Positions 24,184-34,900 of a stretch of DNA of 64,000 nt are shown piece by piece. The stretch is from CBDBJK01 sp965206395. Its GTDB lineage: Bacteria > Chloroflexota > Dehalococcoidia > Lucifugimonadales > CATOSD01. The position numbers and the translations under genes are program-made. Position 1 is the first letter of the stretch. Each line of letters begins with the position of its first letter. Location: positions 152,526 to 216,525 of the forward strand of contig CBDBJK010000031.1 in NCBI GenBank assembly GCA_965206395.1. The letters are read 5' to 3'. The notes under the pieces are model-generated. The model ran no database searches, had not been told where the DNA came from, and was given only the letters and a program-made list of their open reading frames with translations.

Positions 24184-26709
24184 ATGAAAAAGAAATCCCT
24201 AATATACTCAGGCATTCTAGTTTTCCTTCTTGTTACCACCCTTTTTCTCGCAAACCGTGGGCTTGTTCGAGGCGTCATCCAGAATGCGGACATAAATCTG
24301 ACTACCAATACCTCGCAGTACACCCCGGGTAGCACCGTTACATTCACCGGTACTCTGGATTTCGCGAATGGCGAGGAGGTCATCATCCCTCTAGTCCAGC
24401 TCAGAGTAAACGGACCTGACAGCGACGTCCTGAGTCCGTTGGATGTAACCCTACCAGTTCAAGCAGTCCAGAACCTCAATCTATCAAGCAACCCAGGTGT
24501 CACGGGAGCACTAACAGCAAGCGTTCAGTTCACGAACGTGATAAGCACCAGCGGAACAACCTCAGGCGGCACTCTGCCTGGAAGCACCTTACCGGGCGGG
24601 ACATTACCTGGAAGCACTCTGCCGGGCAGCATCTGCTCTGGTGGAACTCTACCCGGCGGGACTTTACCCGGCGGGACTCTACCCGGCGGTGGAACTCTAC
24701 CCGGAAGCACATTGCCCAGCGGAGGGCAGTTCAAGGGCCTCAGCGAAGGAGCTAACATAACCTATACTCTCCAGTGGGTTCCGCCATCATCTCTCGGCCT
24801 CTATAAAAGTCAGCTAGAGGTGGTTGTGGCACTGGTGGGAACAAATGACTGCGGGGTTATGCGAAGCGGCATCGCGCAGTTTTCACTCGTGGCAGCCGCC
24901 ACCGCAACGCCGGCGCCTGGCGGAGGCGGTGGCGGAGGCCTGCCGCCGACTGCTACACCAGAGCCAACTTTAACGGCCACGCCGAGTCCCACGCCGAGTC
25001 CCACGCCGAGTCCCACGCCGACTGCGACGCCAACGCCCATCGCGACGGCGACTCCTGAGGCTGTGTCAACTCCCGTACCTACCGCGACTCCCGATGTCTT
25101 ACAAGAAGACATCGACGAGGTTGTCGATGAGGTCATAGATCTTGAGCCTGAACAGGCTGCCGACGTGATTGAAGAAACCCTGGTAGACCTTGGCGCGCAA
25201 GGCACTGCGGATGTGATTGAAGAGCTTATAGATACGTCAGGGATCAAGGCGGTGGTCGACATTATCGAGGAAGTGGGCATCGAGGCAGCAGCCCAGATAA
25301 TTGAGGCGTTATCAGTTGAAGACGCCTCAGCCATCGTTGCTGAAATGGATACGACCATCGCAGCGGACATCTTGTCTGAAGTATCCGCAGTAGAAGGTGG
25401 CGCTATTCTCGACGAGGTGCCTACCGAGCAACTAACTGAAATCGTCCAGGCCATGGACGAGAGCGACCTGCTTAACATACTGCCTGAAATGACGCTGGAC
25501 AAGCTCTTGGCGATACCGCCTCAGGTGCTTTTCGACAGCCTTCCAATGGTAGCTGTGGATTCTATCGCGTTTGAAATCCCCCCATCACTGGACCTTGATC
25601 TGCTTGGGCCTACTGTAGCGAGAGTCGGGAATGTCGTCATTTACACCATACCGGAGACAGGCGAGTTCGGATGGGCAACTCTTGTTGGAAGCCCTGTGTT
25701 CATCGATCAGATACTCGGCAAGTTCACAAGGAATCTGAAGGACGTCAGGATCAAAGTCGAAGAACTGGAACCTTCCGCGGAGGAACTTAACGATGTTCCC
25801 GTCTTCGACGCCGATCAGGTGATAGCGCCTCCCTTTTTCCGAATAGTCCTTGAGAATGCTGAATCAGAGGACTTGTCGGCGGTCCATTTTACGCTCAAAG
25901 TAACGAAATCCTGGTTGCAAGAAAACGACATTCACAAATGGTCTGTGCAACTCAATCGCCTCAATGAACAACTCGACGCCTGGGTTCCTTTCCCAGCCAA
26001 ACGAGTGGGTGAAGACGAAGACGTGATTTTCTACACCGTCGTCGTGCCTGGGTTCTCCATGTTTGCCATTACGGGCAGCGTAGAGGTGCGCGAACAGGTT
26101 TTCAGCGTTGCAGGTCTATCCATCAGTCCTGCGCAGCCGCAAGCCGGAGAAGATGTCGAGGTAACGGCCTTCGTGAGCAATTCAGGCGCGGTCACGGCGG
26201 TTTATCCCGCTAACCTTTGGGTTAATAATACTATCGAAGAATCAAAGACAGTCGTCCTGGACGCAGGGGAAACACGTGTGGTCACGTTCACAACGCGGAG
26301 AACAGAGCCGGGCGACTACCAGATTCGGCTGGATCGATTGCTCGGTCAATTCTCGATCAGTCCGCAGTTGGAGCCTACCGCGACTCCAACAGTCGTGCCA
26401 CCAACGGCTACTGCCACGTCAACGCCAGAGCCTACTGCGACGGCCAGAGCTATACGACCGACGCGAACTCCGAGAATAACGGCCACCGAAACGCCAGCTT
26501 CATTGCCAACGCCGGAGCCTACCGCGACGGCCACACCACCGCCAACGATAGTGGCTACTTCCACGCCTACCACGGAAGGGCCGCCAGTTGACGATGACCA
26601 AGGCGGCACTCTGATAGGAATCATCTTGGGAATTGCCGCAGTAATCGGAATTGGAGCTACAGGGCTATTCGTCTACGCTCGAAGACGGAGGCTGTCAAAC
26701 CTAAATTAA
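24184..26709 (+). CDS. Surface protein 1: exported, stalked, membrane-anchored
   Basis: 841 residues. In order: a signal/anchor helix (1-30); a beta-rich domain (about 33-240) interrupted by pentapeptide GTLPG repeats (about 125-182); a Pro/Thr spacer with tandem PSPT (about 245-303); helical repeats of AADVIEE type (about 305-455) resembling MgtE_N/FliG-like repeats; a PGF-pre-PGF-like domain (about 466-632) ending VVPGFSMFAITG; a CARDB-like domain (about 639-725); a Thr/Pro stalk; a C-terminal transmembrane helix (about 806-832) with an RRRR tail. PGF-pre-PGF domains are mainly known from archaeal surface proteins. Surface protein 3 shares the central and C-terminal layout, surface protein 2 the N-terminal domain. 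I infer an adhesion or cell-surface lattice role; no enzyme motif is seen. Confidence 0.85.
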   Translation: MKKKSLIYSGILVFLLVTTLFLANRGLVRGVIQNADINLTTNTSQYTPGSTVTFTGTLDFANGEEVIIPLVQLRVNGPDSDVLSPLDVTLPVQAVQNLNLSSNPGVTGALTASVQFTNVISTSGTTSGGTLPGSTLPGGTLPGSTLPGSICSGGTLPGGTLPGGTLPGGGTLPGSTLPSGGQFKGLSEGANITYTLQWVPPSSLGLYKSQLEVVVALVGTNDCGVMRSGIAQFSLVAAATATPAPGGGGGGGLPPTATPEPTLTATPSPTPSPTPSPTPTATPTPIATATPEAVSTPVPTATPDVLQEDIDEVVDEVIDLEPEQAADVIEETLVDLGAQGTADVIEELIDTSGIKAVVDIIEEVGIEAAAQIIEALSVEDASAIVAEMDTTIAADILSEVSAVEGGAILDEVPTEQLTEIVQAMDESDLLNILPEMTLDKLLAIPPQVLFDSLPMVAVDSIAFEIPPSLDLDLLGPTVARVGNVVIYTIPETGEFGWATLVGSPVFIDQILGKFTRNLKDVRIKVEELEPSAEELNDVPVFDADQVIAPPFFRIVLENAESEDLSAVHFTLKVTKSWLQENDIHKWSVQLNRLNEQLDAWVPFPAKRVGEDEDVIFYTVVVPGFSMFAITGSVEVREQVFSVAGLSISPAQPQAGEDVEVTAFVSNSGAVTAVYPANLWVNNTIEESKTVVLDAGETRVVTFTTRRTEPGDYQIRLDRLLGQFSISPQLEPTATPTVVPPTATATSTPEPTATARAIRPTRTPRITATETPASLPTPEPTATATPPPTIVATSTPTTEGPPVDDDQGGTLIGIILGIAAVIGIGATGLFVYARRRRLSNLN
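24565..24726 (+). repeat. Tandem repeat encoding GTLPG pentapeptides
   Basis: About ten imperfect 15-bp units encode (G/S)GTLPG or GSTLPG. A short related tract (GGTLPGGTIPGSTIPGSG) occurs in surface protein 2 near 27350-27405. A second tandem of 12-bp units encoding PSPT lies at about 24980-25020. Such tracts often vary in copy number. Confidence 0.8.
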
Positions 26710-26975
26710 TGACGCAAACTGGCCTGACAATAACAAAAGAACGCAATTATAAGCTGAGACGATAGATTTCGAAAGGGTACATCAAGAATGTCAATACGAT
26801 CACCTTAGCCTAATACTATGAATGCATTACTATTTTGCACGTCAATTGACCCTTAATTACAGGTTAAGAATGTATAAAGTTCCGAAAAACTGTTTATTAC
26901 TTTAAAGGCTATAGCGTAACAATCTAACCTAATCCTTCCGAGAAAGGACTAACGCGCTCATCAAGGCAGGTGACA
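26710..26975. other. AT-rich gap between surface proteins 1 and 2
   Basis: No gene. It is clearly more AT-rich than its surroundings. It contains a degenerate palindrome, TCCTTCCGAGAAAGGA (26933-26948), 27 bases before the next start codon, and possible promoter-like TTGACC and TATAAA boxes near 26849 and 26872 with poor spacing. Confidence 0.45.
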
Positions 26976-27653
26976 ATGCGTACGAAGTCTTTTATCTATT
27001 CGGGTATTTTGATTGTTGTTCTGGTCATTCTCTCGGTTCTTGTGAACCAGGGAGTGGTACAGAGCTTAACGTCTAATGCAGACGTTAACCTGGGTCTGAC
27101 CGATCCCCCCCCATCCTCACAATACTTATTGGGGCAGACCATCAAATTCAATGGGTCTCTTGACTTTACAAACGGTGAAGAAATCCTCCTTCATGGTGTC
27201 CGCTTGAGGACAACGAACGGGCCGCAAGGTCTGGATGTGTTTTTGCCTGTGTCAGAAGGCCAGCATGACATATCCAGCCTGACGACCTCTTCGGCCGACA
27301 CCCTGATAGTCACCGTCTCCTATACCAACGTTACCTACGGTGGTGCAGGGGGCGGCACTCTACCAGGTGGCACCATACCGGGCAGCACCATACCGGGCAG
27401 CGGTGAATTCACTGGCACGGGCGTGGGTGCAGCCATAAACTACGACATCGAGTGGAATCCAGGCATCATGTTAGACCCGCAGCCTGTTTTCACTTTGATT
27501 CCATCGATCGAGGAATTGTTTAGCATTCCTGTGATCCCTACTCCAATTCCACCAAACCCAGCGGATGTGCTGCCGAATACAACGCAGCAGTACGCGATCC
27601 CTATAGTTGGCGCTCCCAACGGAACACCTCTGCCAAACACAGAGGCGGCCTAG
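26976..27653 (+). pseudogene. Surface protein 2, N-terminal part (split gene)
   Basis: 225 residues starting at the ATG at 26976 with an AGGTGA site. It has a signal/anchor helix (MRTKSFIYSGILIVVLVILSV) and a beta-rich domain closely resembling the N-terminal domain of surface protein 1 (NADVNLG...LGQTIKFNGSLDFTNGEEI). A GTLPG/GTIPG tract and a Pro-rich linker follow. The frame ends at a TAG (27651-27653). Beyond it the same frame reads GGSGDIPQL up to IS630 copy 2, and continues after the IS in frame with the giant open frame at 28932. I therefore read it as the 5' end of one long gene broken by an amber codon and an insertion; a genuinely separate short protein is the alternative. Confidence 0.72.
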
Positions 27654-27680
27654 GGCGGGTCGGGTGACATTCCTCAGCTA

Positions 27681-28929
27681 GTGGTCCAACATCATTGAAA
27701 TGAATACCATGATAGTCATTGTTCCTCTTGGGGGTTCAATCGTAACGTTGAACCGAGGAGGAACCATGATGTCTACCAAGAAGTACCGTATCAGACTGAC
27801 TACCGACGAACAACAGGAACTCAACGCCTTGGTCTCACGCGGTCGGGCTGCGGCGTACAAACAGACCTATGCGCGCATTCTGCTGATGAGCGATGAGTCA
27901 CGCTCGGACGGGGGAATGAAGGACGCGGACATCACCAGCGCGCTCGGTGTGGGACAGTCAACGGTCGAGCGAATACGCAAGCGCTGTGTGGAGGAGGGGG
28001 TCGAGTCTGCGCTGAATCGCAAAAAGCAACTGCGTCGGCGTCAAAAGAGACTGGACGGCGAAGGTGAAGCACGGTTGATAGCGATGGCCTGCGGGGAACC
28101 GCCGGAGGGGCGTGCCAGTTGGACCCTGAAGCTGTTGGCTGACCAGTTGGTCGAGTGTGAGATAGTCGGGACCATTAGCACCGAGACGGTTCGCCAGGCG
28201 CTTAAAAAAAAACGAACTGAAGCCGTGGCTGAAGCAGAGTTGGTGCATCCCGCCCGGTCAGAGCGCGGAGTTTGTGTGCGCGATGGAAGACGTGATGGAA
28301 GACGTACTGGAGGTCTACCAACGGCCGTACGATGGGAATGAGGTTCTGGTGTGCATGGATGAGACGAGCAAACAGCAAGTCAAGGAGACGCGAGTGCCGC
28401 GTCCCGCAGCGCCCGGCTTATCGGCGGCATACGACTACGAATACGAGCGCAATGGAGTGAGCAGCCTGTTCATGCTGTTTGCACCGTTGGACGGATGGTG
28501 CCGAGTCGAGGTCAGAGAGCGTCGCACGAAGGTGGACTGGGCGCATGTGATAAAGAAACTGGTCGACGAGGACTACCCTGACAGAGACCGGATCGTGCTG
28601 GTAATGGACAATCTCAACACTCACAAGCTGTCCTCGCTATACGAGGCATTCGAGCCTGCTGAGGCGAGGCGTATAGCTGAGCGACTGGAGATACACTACA
28701 CTCCCAAACACGGGAGTTGGTTGAATATGGCGGAGATAGAGATCGGTGTGCTGGCTCGACAGTGCCTGGACCGACGGATTGCCAATCAAGACATCCTGCG
28801 CGGCGAGGTCAATGCTTGGCAGAATCAACGCAACCGGGATGTGATACGAGTGGATTGGCGCTTCACTACCGAGGATGCGCGCATCAAGCTAAAGTCACTC
28901 TACCCATCAATACAAAAACGTTGAACCAC
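27681..28929 (+). mobile_element. IS630-family insertion sequence, copy 2
   Basis: 1,249 bp, opposite orientation to copy 1, with ends GTGGTCCAAC and GTTGAACCAC and flanking TA at 27679-27680 and 28930-28931 inside CTAG. Removing the element and one TA joins the upstream frame (GDIPQ) to the downstream frame (LVISSNAS) without a shift, so it landed inside the coding sequence of surface protein 2. Confidence 0.93.
27700..28924 (+). CDS. IS630 transposase, two overlapping frames (copy 2)
   Basis: The same arrangement as copy 1: the DNA-binding frame (likely start ATG at 27766 or 27769 after GAGGAGG, running to 28341) and the DDE frame ending at 28924, joined across the nine-A run at about 28204-28212. 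Differences from copy 1 are a handful of substitutions, for example W-C for W-R in the catalytic half. Both frames are intact. Confidence 0.88.
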
Positions 28930-28931
28930 TA

Positions 28932-31900
28932 GTGATAAGCTCCAACGCGAGCAGCAGCTTGCCCAACTTACCCAGCACCGACTATGCAGTTGAAGGTTTT
29001 GACATTCCCGACATTGTCGGGCTTGGCCTGGTGCCCACACCTCCACCTGGTGTCGGCAGCTTCCCCGCTACGACTGCGGGCTTCGACATACCAGATATGT
29101 CGGGGTTGGGCCTTTTGCCAACTCCTCCCGCGAGCGAGCCTGATCTACCATCTAACGTACTGGCATTTGCCGTCCCTGGCGGCGCAACACCAGGAGGCAT
29201 CGCCTACGATGGCTCTGCTTCCTTCTACATTGTTACGAAGGGAACAGGCGGCTCAAGCAACGACCAGATTGTCAAGGTCGATTCCAGCGGAGTGGTTGAT
29301 GGGGCCTGGGGAACAGGCGGCTATGTAGACGCTCCCAGCAACAACATCGATGGAATCGCCTATCTCGACAGCATGTTGTGGGTATTGGAAAACCAGTGGC
29401 GCTGTTTCGAGACGGTAGACCCTACCAATTGTGACAGGGCGCATCGCGTCTTCGAGATGGACCCCACCAGCGTTCCGGCATCGGACTCCGACTGGGGCGC
29501 TTTGTCCAAAATCTACGCTCCCGATCAGTGGGATGAGATGGGCGGCATCACAGCCAAGGGCAGCGGTTCGACAGGAACCCTGTGGCTGGCTAACAAATGG
29601 GGTTTCCGCCTCTACAACATCAACCAGAGCGGAGCCGAGATAGAATCTTTTTTCACTGACCAGTTCGTCGACGGGATGGACGGCGTCGCCTATAGCACTG
29701 GCCCCACCACATCCGCGCCCGACGACTTCCTGATGACCAGCAGAAATGCGGTAATGAGTCAGTGGTCGACCAGCGCATCCAAGAGGCAGGACTTCACTAC
29801 CTCCCTGTCAAACGTCAAAGGAATGACCTTCATAAGTAGTGTCCTGTACATGGCTAGCTCGGATGGAAACGTTTACAAGGCGTTTGTCGGTGTCAACGTT
29901 ACCACCGACCCGCGTGGAATCACCTACTCGCCTTCAACGGCATCGGTTGGTGAGGCGATTTGGATACTCGTCGACGGCAGCCCCTTCGACAAGATCCTGA
30001 AGGTAAACCCCGACACTGGCTTGCTAATCAGCAGCTTCGGCACCAATGGTGCTGTTGACGCGCCTAGCAACAAGACAGAGGGTATTACCTTCCTCGGTAG
30101 CTCTCTATACGTTATCGCCAACGAGTCGTTTGACCGATACATATACACGATAAATGCCACCAGCGGCGCGGTATCGGCGACAATGAACCTCGCGAACGTG
30201 AACGTCTGGGATGATCTGGCTGGTATTACTAACGATGGCACCAACGTGATCGTCCACACAAAGTCGTTCTGGAACGGACTGTTCGTGTTGGACCCTAGCA
30301 ACAGCTTTGAGAGGACTGGGACAGACGGCTTCCCGTGTTGTCCCAGCTTCAATGGCGCGAAGGGTCTGGCATATCACAGCGGACGAGATTCGTACTATGC
30401 CGCCAACGGTGGCACGGTGGGCGTCTACACAGGCAACTTTGAGCTGGATACAGAGGTTGGGCTGACAGAAAGCGCCACGCCTTTGACCGGAATTCAGGGT
30501 CTAGCCTTTAACGGCGACCTCATGTTTGTAGCACATGACAACAGCGGTGGCAAGATCAGCAAGACCTTCCTTGCTACTAACATTACGACAAAACCTCGCG
30601 GAATGGGCTTCAGCTCATCAAGCTCTACGCCCGGCGAGGCCCTCTGGATACTCGTTGACGGTAGCCCGCTGGACAAGTTGATGAAGGTTAACCCTTCGAC
30701 AGGGTTACTTATCAGCTCGTTCGACACCGATGGTGTAATTGACGCGCCCAGCAGCAAGACCGAAGGCATCACCTACCTGGATACAGGCGATCCTACGACG
30801 AGCTTCCTGTGGATCATCGCCAACGAAAACTCTGGCAGAAAGTTGTACAAGCTCAACGCCACTACTGGTGCGACGGTGTCAACTTTCGACGTGAGTAATA
30901 CAGCAGATGTATGGGACGATATTGGTGGTATAACCAATGACGGAACCAACCTGGTGCTCTACGCCAAGACATTTACCAGCGTGTGGACAATCGATCCGTC
31001 TGACGCCAGTAAGATCGAGCAGTCGTGGCCTTGCTGTGCGAACGCGTTCGGGGCTAAAGCTCTGGCATATCACACTGGCCGAGGGCAAGTCTTCGCCGCC
31101 AAGAGCAGCAGCCTGCTGAGACTCGATTCGTCCCTGTTCCAGATCGAACTGGAGCAGAACCTGCTGATAGATGGTTCTCCTGCTGCGGGCGTCGAGGGTA
31201 TGGTATTCAGCCAGGACGTTCTATACGTAGCCCGAAACGACGGCGGCACAGGCAAGGTAAGCCTGGGTGCGTTGCGCACCACGGTTACCAATCAGGCTAC
31301 CGCAATGGCATACACCCCTACGGGGACTTCCATCAATGGTATCTTGGTTGACCGCGCCCTGTGGATACTGGTCGACGGCAGCCCGTTTGACCAGCTATTG
31401 AAGGTTGACCCAGACGCCGGTACCCTGATGACCGACTTTAGCACTGACGGCGCTATAGAGACGCCCTCAGGCAAGACAGCCGGACTCACGTACTTGAATA
31501 GCTCCCTGTGGATTGGCGCAAATGACACCGATGGCACAAAGCTGTACAAGATTAACCCGGCTAGCGGGGCACTACTGCAGACGTTCACCCTGAACAACTG
31601 CCCGAACCCCTGTTCGTTCTTCGATAACATGGGTGGTCTGACCAACGATGGCACTAACCTGATTGTGTTCAGGAAGAACGACACCGGAGCAGTCTACCTA
31701 GACCCCCTCGATGGCACAAACGTTGAGGACAAGTGGGGCGGCGGAGCCTCCATCAATGGCGGCCAGTCTATAGCCTACATGTCGGCAAGGCAACAGCTAT
31801 TCGTAGGCAAAAACGACAGAGTCGTCCAGTACGTCGTCGACGGCAGCAACCTGTTCATGGCTGACGAGTACACCACGTCACTGTCTGACATTCGTGGCAT

Positions 31901-34900
31901 GACCTTCATAGACAACGACGTATTGTACATCGCCCACGATAGCAGTGGGAAGGTCGTCAAGACTGCGATACCGTCCGACGTCAGCAACAATCCTCGCGGC
32001 CTGGCCTACGACTCAGGTGCAGACGAGTTGTACATCCTGGTGGACGGTAAGGCAGAAGACCACGTCATAGTTGTTGACAGAGTCTCGGGCGCGCAAATCC
32101 GCGACTTCCCTGTCAACGACCAGCAGAGCACCAATGCGATTACCTTCTTGAACGGCTCGCTATACGTGGCCGTGGAAGGAGAAGGGGTCTGCTGCGGGCC
32201 TCCACCCCGATTCATACTAGAGTTGAACTCCACCACTGGTGCTGTGATCAATCAGCTTAACACTGATGATCTACCCGGTAGGGTGTTTGGCCTGGACAAC
32301 AACGGCACGAACCTTATAGCAGCGCCTGAGCACGGCGGACCTCACGTGGAGATTCTCGACCCCTCTGGCGGGTTCCGGATCGATGATATATTCTTCTTCG
32401 ACCCGAGCAGCCCCTTCTTTGAGGAAGGTTTCGAGGGCCTGGCATACCGTGCGAGTGCTGAAGAGTATTTCCCAATAAAGGGCAATACGGTATGGCGCTT
32501 CAATAAATCCGGTAGGTTGATTCAGGAGATCGACGTTACCACCGCAGGCTTTGCAAACGTGAAGGGCGCAGTCTTTGCAGGCAGCCAACTTTACCTGGCC
32601 GAGCGCAACGGTAACACCATTCACGCGACAGGCCTCCCTGTTCCGCCTACGGTAATCACGTCTAATCCAAAGGGTATGGCAACCGACGGTACTAACCTAT
32701 ACCTGGTCATCGACGCCGAACCCAGAGACAAGATCATGAAGGTGGACACAGACGGTAACCTCGACGGCAGCTTCGGCTCCGGTGGTGTTACGGACTTGCC
32801 CGGAACAGAAGTTGGTGACATCGCCTTCCATGGCGGATCCCTCTTCGTGGTCACAAACGACGAAAGGACCATTCCTGACCAGTTCGGTGGTGGGTTCACT
32901 GTGGAAACCTTCCCGGTCATTCACGAAATAGACCCCAACACGGCCGTGGAATTGAACAGGAACAAGATCCATGTCCAAGACCAGTTCGGTCCTCCCTGGC
33001 AGCTCTTCGCCCCTATTGGCGCGCTAACCAGCGACGGCACCGACCTGTACCTGGGCGCCACTGGTGACACAGGTATGCAGGGCACGTGGTTCAAGTGGAA
33101 CCCATCCGGTGGGCCAGTAGAGCAAATCTTCGAGTTTGCAGGGCCGTTGCCGTTCATGCAGGGATTCCAGGCATTCACAGTGCTGCCAGACTCGCAGTTC
33201 CCTCCAGACCGACAGCTGGTCGCCAGCGGCCCAACGTTTGGCCCTGATGCCGACACAATCGTGCGGTTTGATAGGGACAGCGGAGCCATGTTCCGTGAGA
33301 CCACGCAAGGAGCAACCGCCGGACAGTTCCATCTCACCGGCACAGACATCAAGGGCATGGCCTACATAGGGCGCACGCTCTACGCCGCCGATGACCAGAC
33401 CGATAAGGTCTACGGCACATCGCTGCCAGAAAACACAATCGAACTAACCATAGTGGGAGCCTACGACGCCAGCCTGAGTGTCGAGGTTAGCCCGGACGTA
33501 GGTGATCCTGGGACGGTTAACCCGCACCAGGGCAGCCCAGCGTCGTTCTCGATAGATCGAAATCCTAACGTTGTGGCGCAATTCACCACAGTAGAGACCG
33601 TGAGCGGCGTCGAGCCACTGCTGGAAGGCTTCGTGCTGACCGACACAGCGACGATACTCACAGGGCGTCTCAACGACCCATCGATTGACGAGATTGAAGT
33701 CGGAATCCGGCTGCCATCTACCGTCCTGATAGACGACCATGCAGTACAGGGCCAGTCTGAAGCCCTGTGGGTAATCAACTCTGTGAGTGGTGGACCGGCA
33801 GTATGGCACATAGCTTGCGAGGGCGATGCGTTCCCATCCAGGGTTACGTCCAGCCCGTGTTCGTGGCGCTATGCAAAGCCAAACCTGCCTACCTACTCCA
33901 CAGGTGGCCCGACAGACGGCACATTGACAACCGCCAACTCTGTCGAAGTAAACCCTGGGACGAGACTTGAGTTCTTCACCGGCTACGCGACTGAGCTCAG
34001 CCCAGACTGTGACCTGAAACTGGTTGAGATTGCGCCGGTGACCACTGACGTGCAAGGAAACGAGCAGGTAGGTGTATTCGAGGCAGTTGCTCAGATCGTC
34101 CGTAAGGGCGGTGGAGACGCCTTCCCGCCACCGGGTGCTCATGGGAGCTTCAATTTCATCGAGCTAGACCCGTTGTTCATCAATCCAAGCATGTCGCGTG
34201 TTGAAATGGAACTGTCAGCATTCGCCGGCCAGCGTGTCATGATAAGGTTCACATTCGACAGCATAGACGCGTTTGCTAACGATGGCGAAGGCTGGTACCT
34301 GGACGACATCAAGGTAACCGGTTCCGGTTTCAAGACCATCATAGTACCTACGACGCTTCTGGTGACGCCAATAATGGACGGTGGGCAGGCCTTCTACCGA
34401 ACCTTTAGCACGCCATTCGAGCTTGCTGAAGGCCAGAACGAAGTCGGCTTCATTGGCAGGCAGCCGTACAGCCCATTCAATGACGGCTTTACGCTGATAA
34501 CAGGCTTCGTCGACCAGACAGCTCCCCAAGTGACACTGTTCGGCGTACCAGGGGCTACATCGAACCTTGTGCAGACACTGCAAGGGACAGTGCTAGACGC
34601 GACATTCCAGTCGCTGGACGTCACGCAGAAGAATCCGGACGGCTCAACGGTAGTCGTATTCAGCACTGGATCACTGCCAGAAGATGGTAGCTTCTCAGTG
34701 CCCGTGAGCCTGCTGGAGGGCGCGAATACCTTCACTGCAGTCGCAACGGACGGTGGCAACTTGAACGCCACTTCGACACCACTGGTGGTCGTAGGTGATA
34801 TAACCCCGCCTGCGGCGTCCATGAAGGTCGTAACCGTCACAAGCGCGGGTGAGGCTACAACCGGAGACCAGTTCTTCGTAATCGTGGCCGCAAGCGACAG

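Noticed and set aside
24565..24726. LPGST/LPGGT strings as sortase signals
   Set aside because: They are internal tandem repeats, not followed by a hydrophobic segment and basic tail; the real C-terminal anchor has no LPxTG motif.
24525..24758. Minus-strand frame rich in VPPGRVPPG repeats, CRISPR-like DNA periodicity
   Set aside because: It is the complement of the GTLPG coding repeat; units are adjacent with no spacers, so not a CRISPR array.
25770..25786. ACCTTCCGCGGAGGAA in surface protein 1
   Set aside because: Close to the palindrome but two arm mismatches and in frame in a coding region; could be an old copy but not counted.
33444..34142. Long minus-strand open frames inside the giant surface gene
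   Set aside because: They mirror the strong codon bias of the plus-strand gene; no recognisable domains or ribosome sites.
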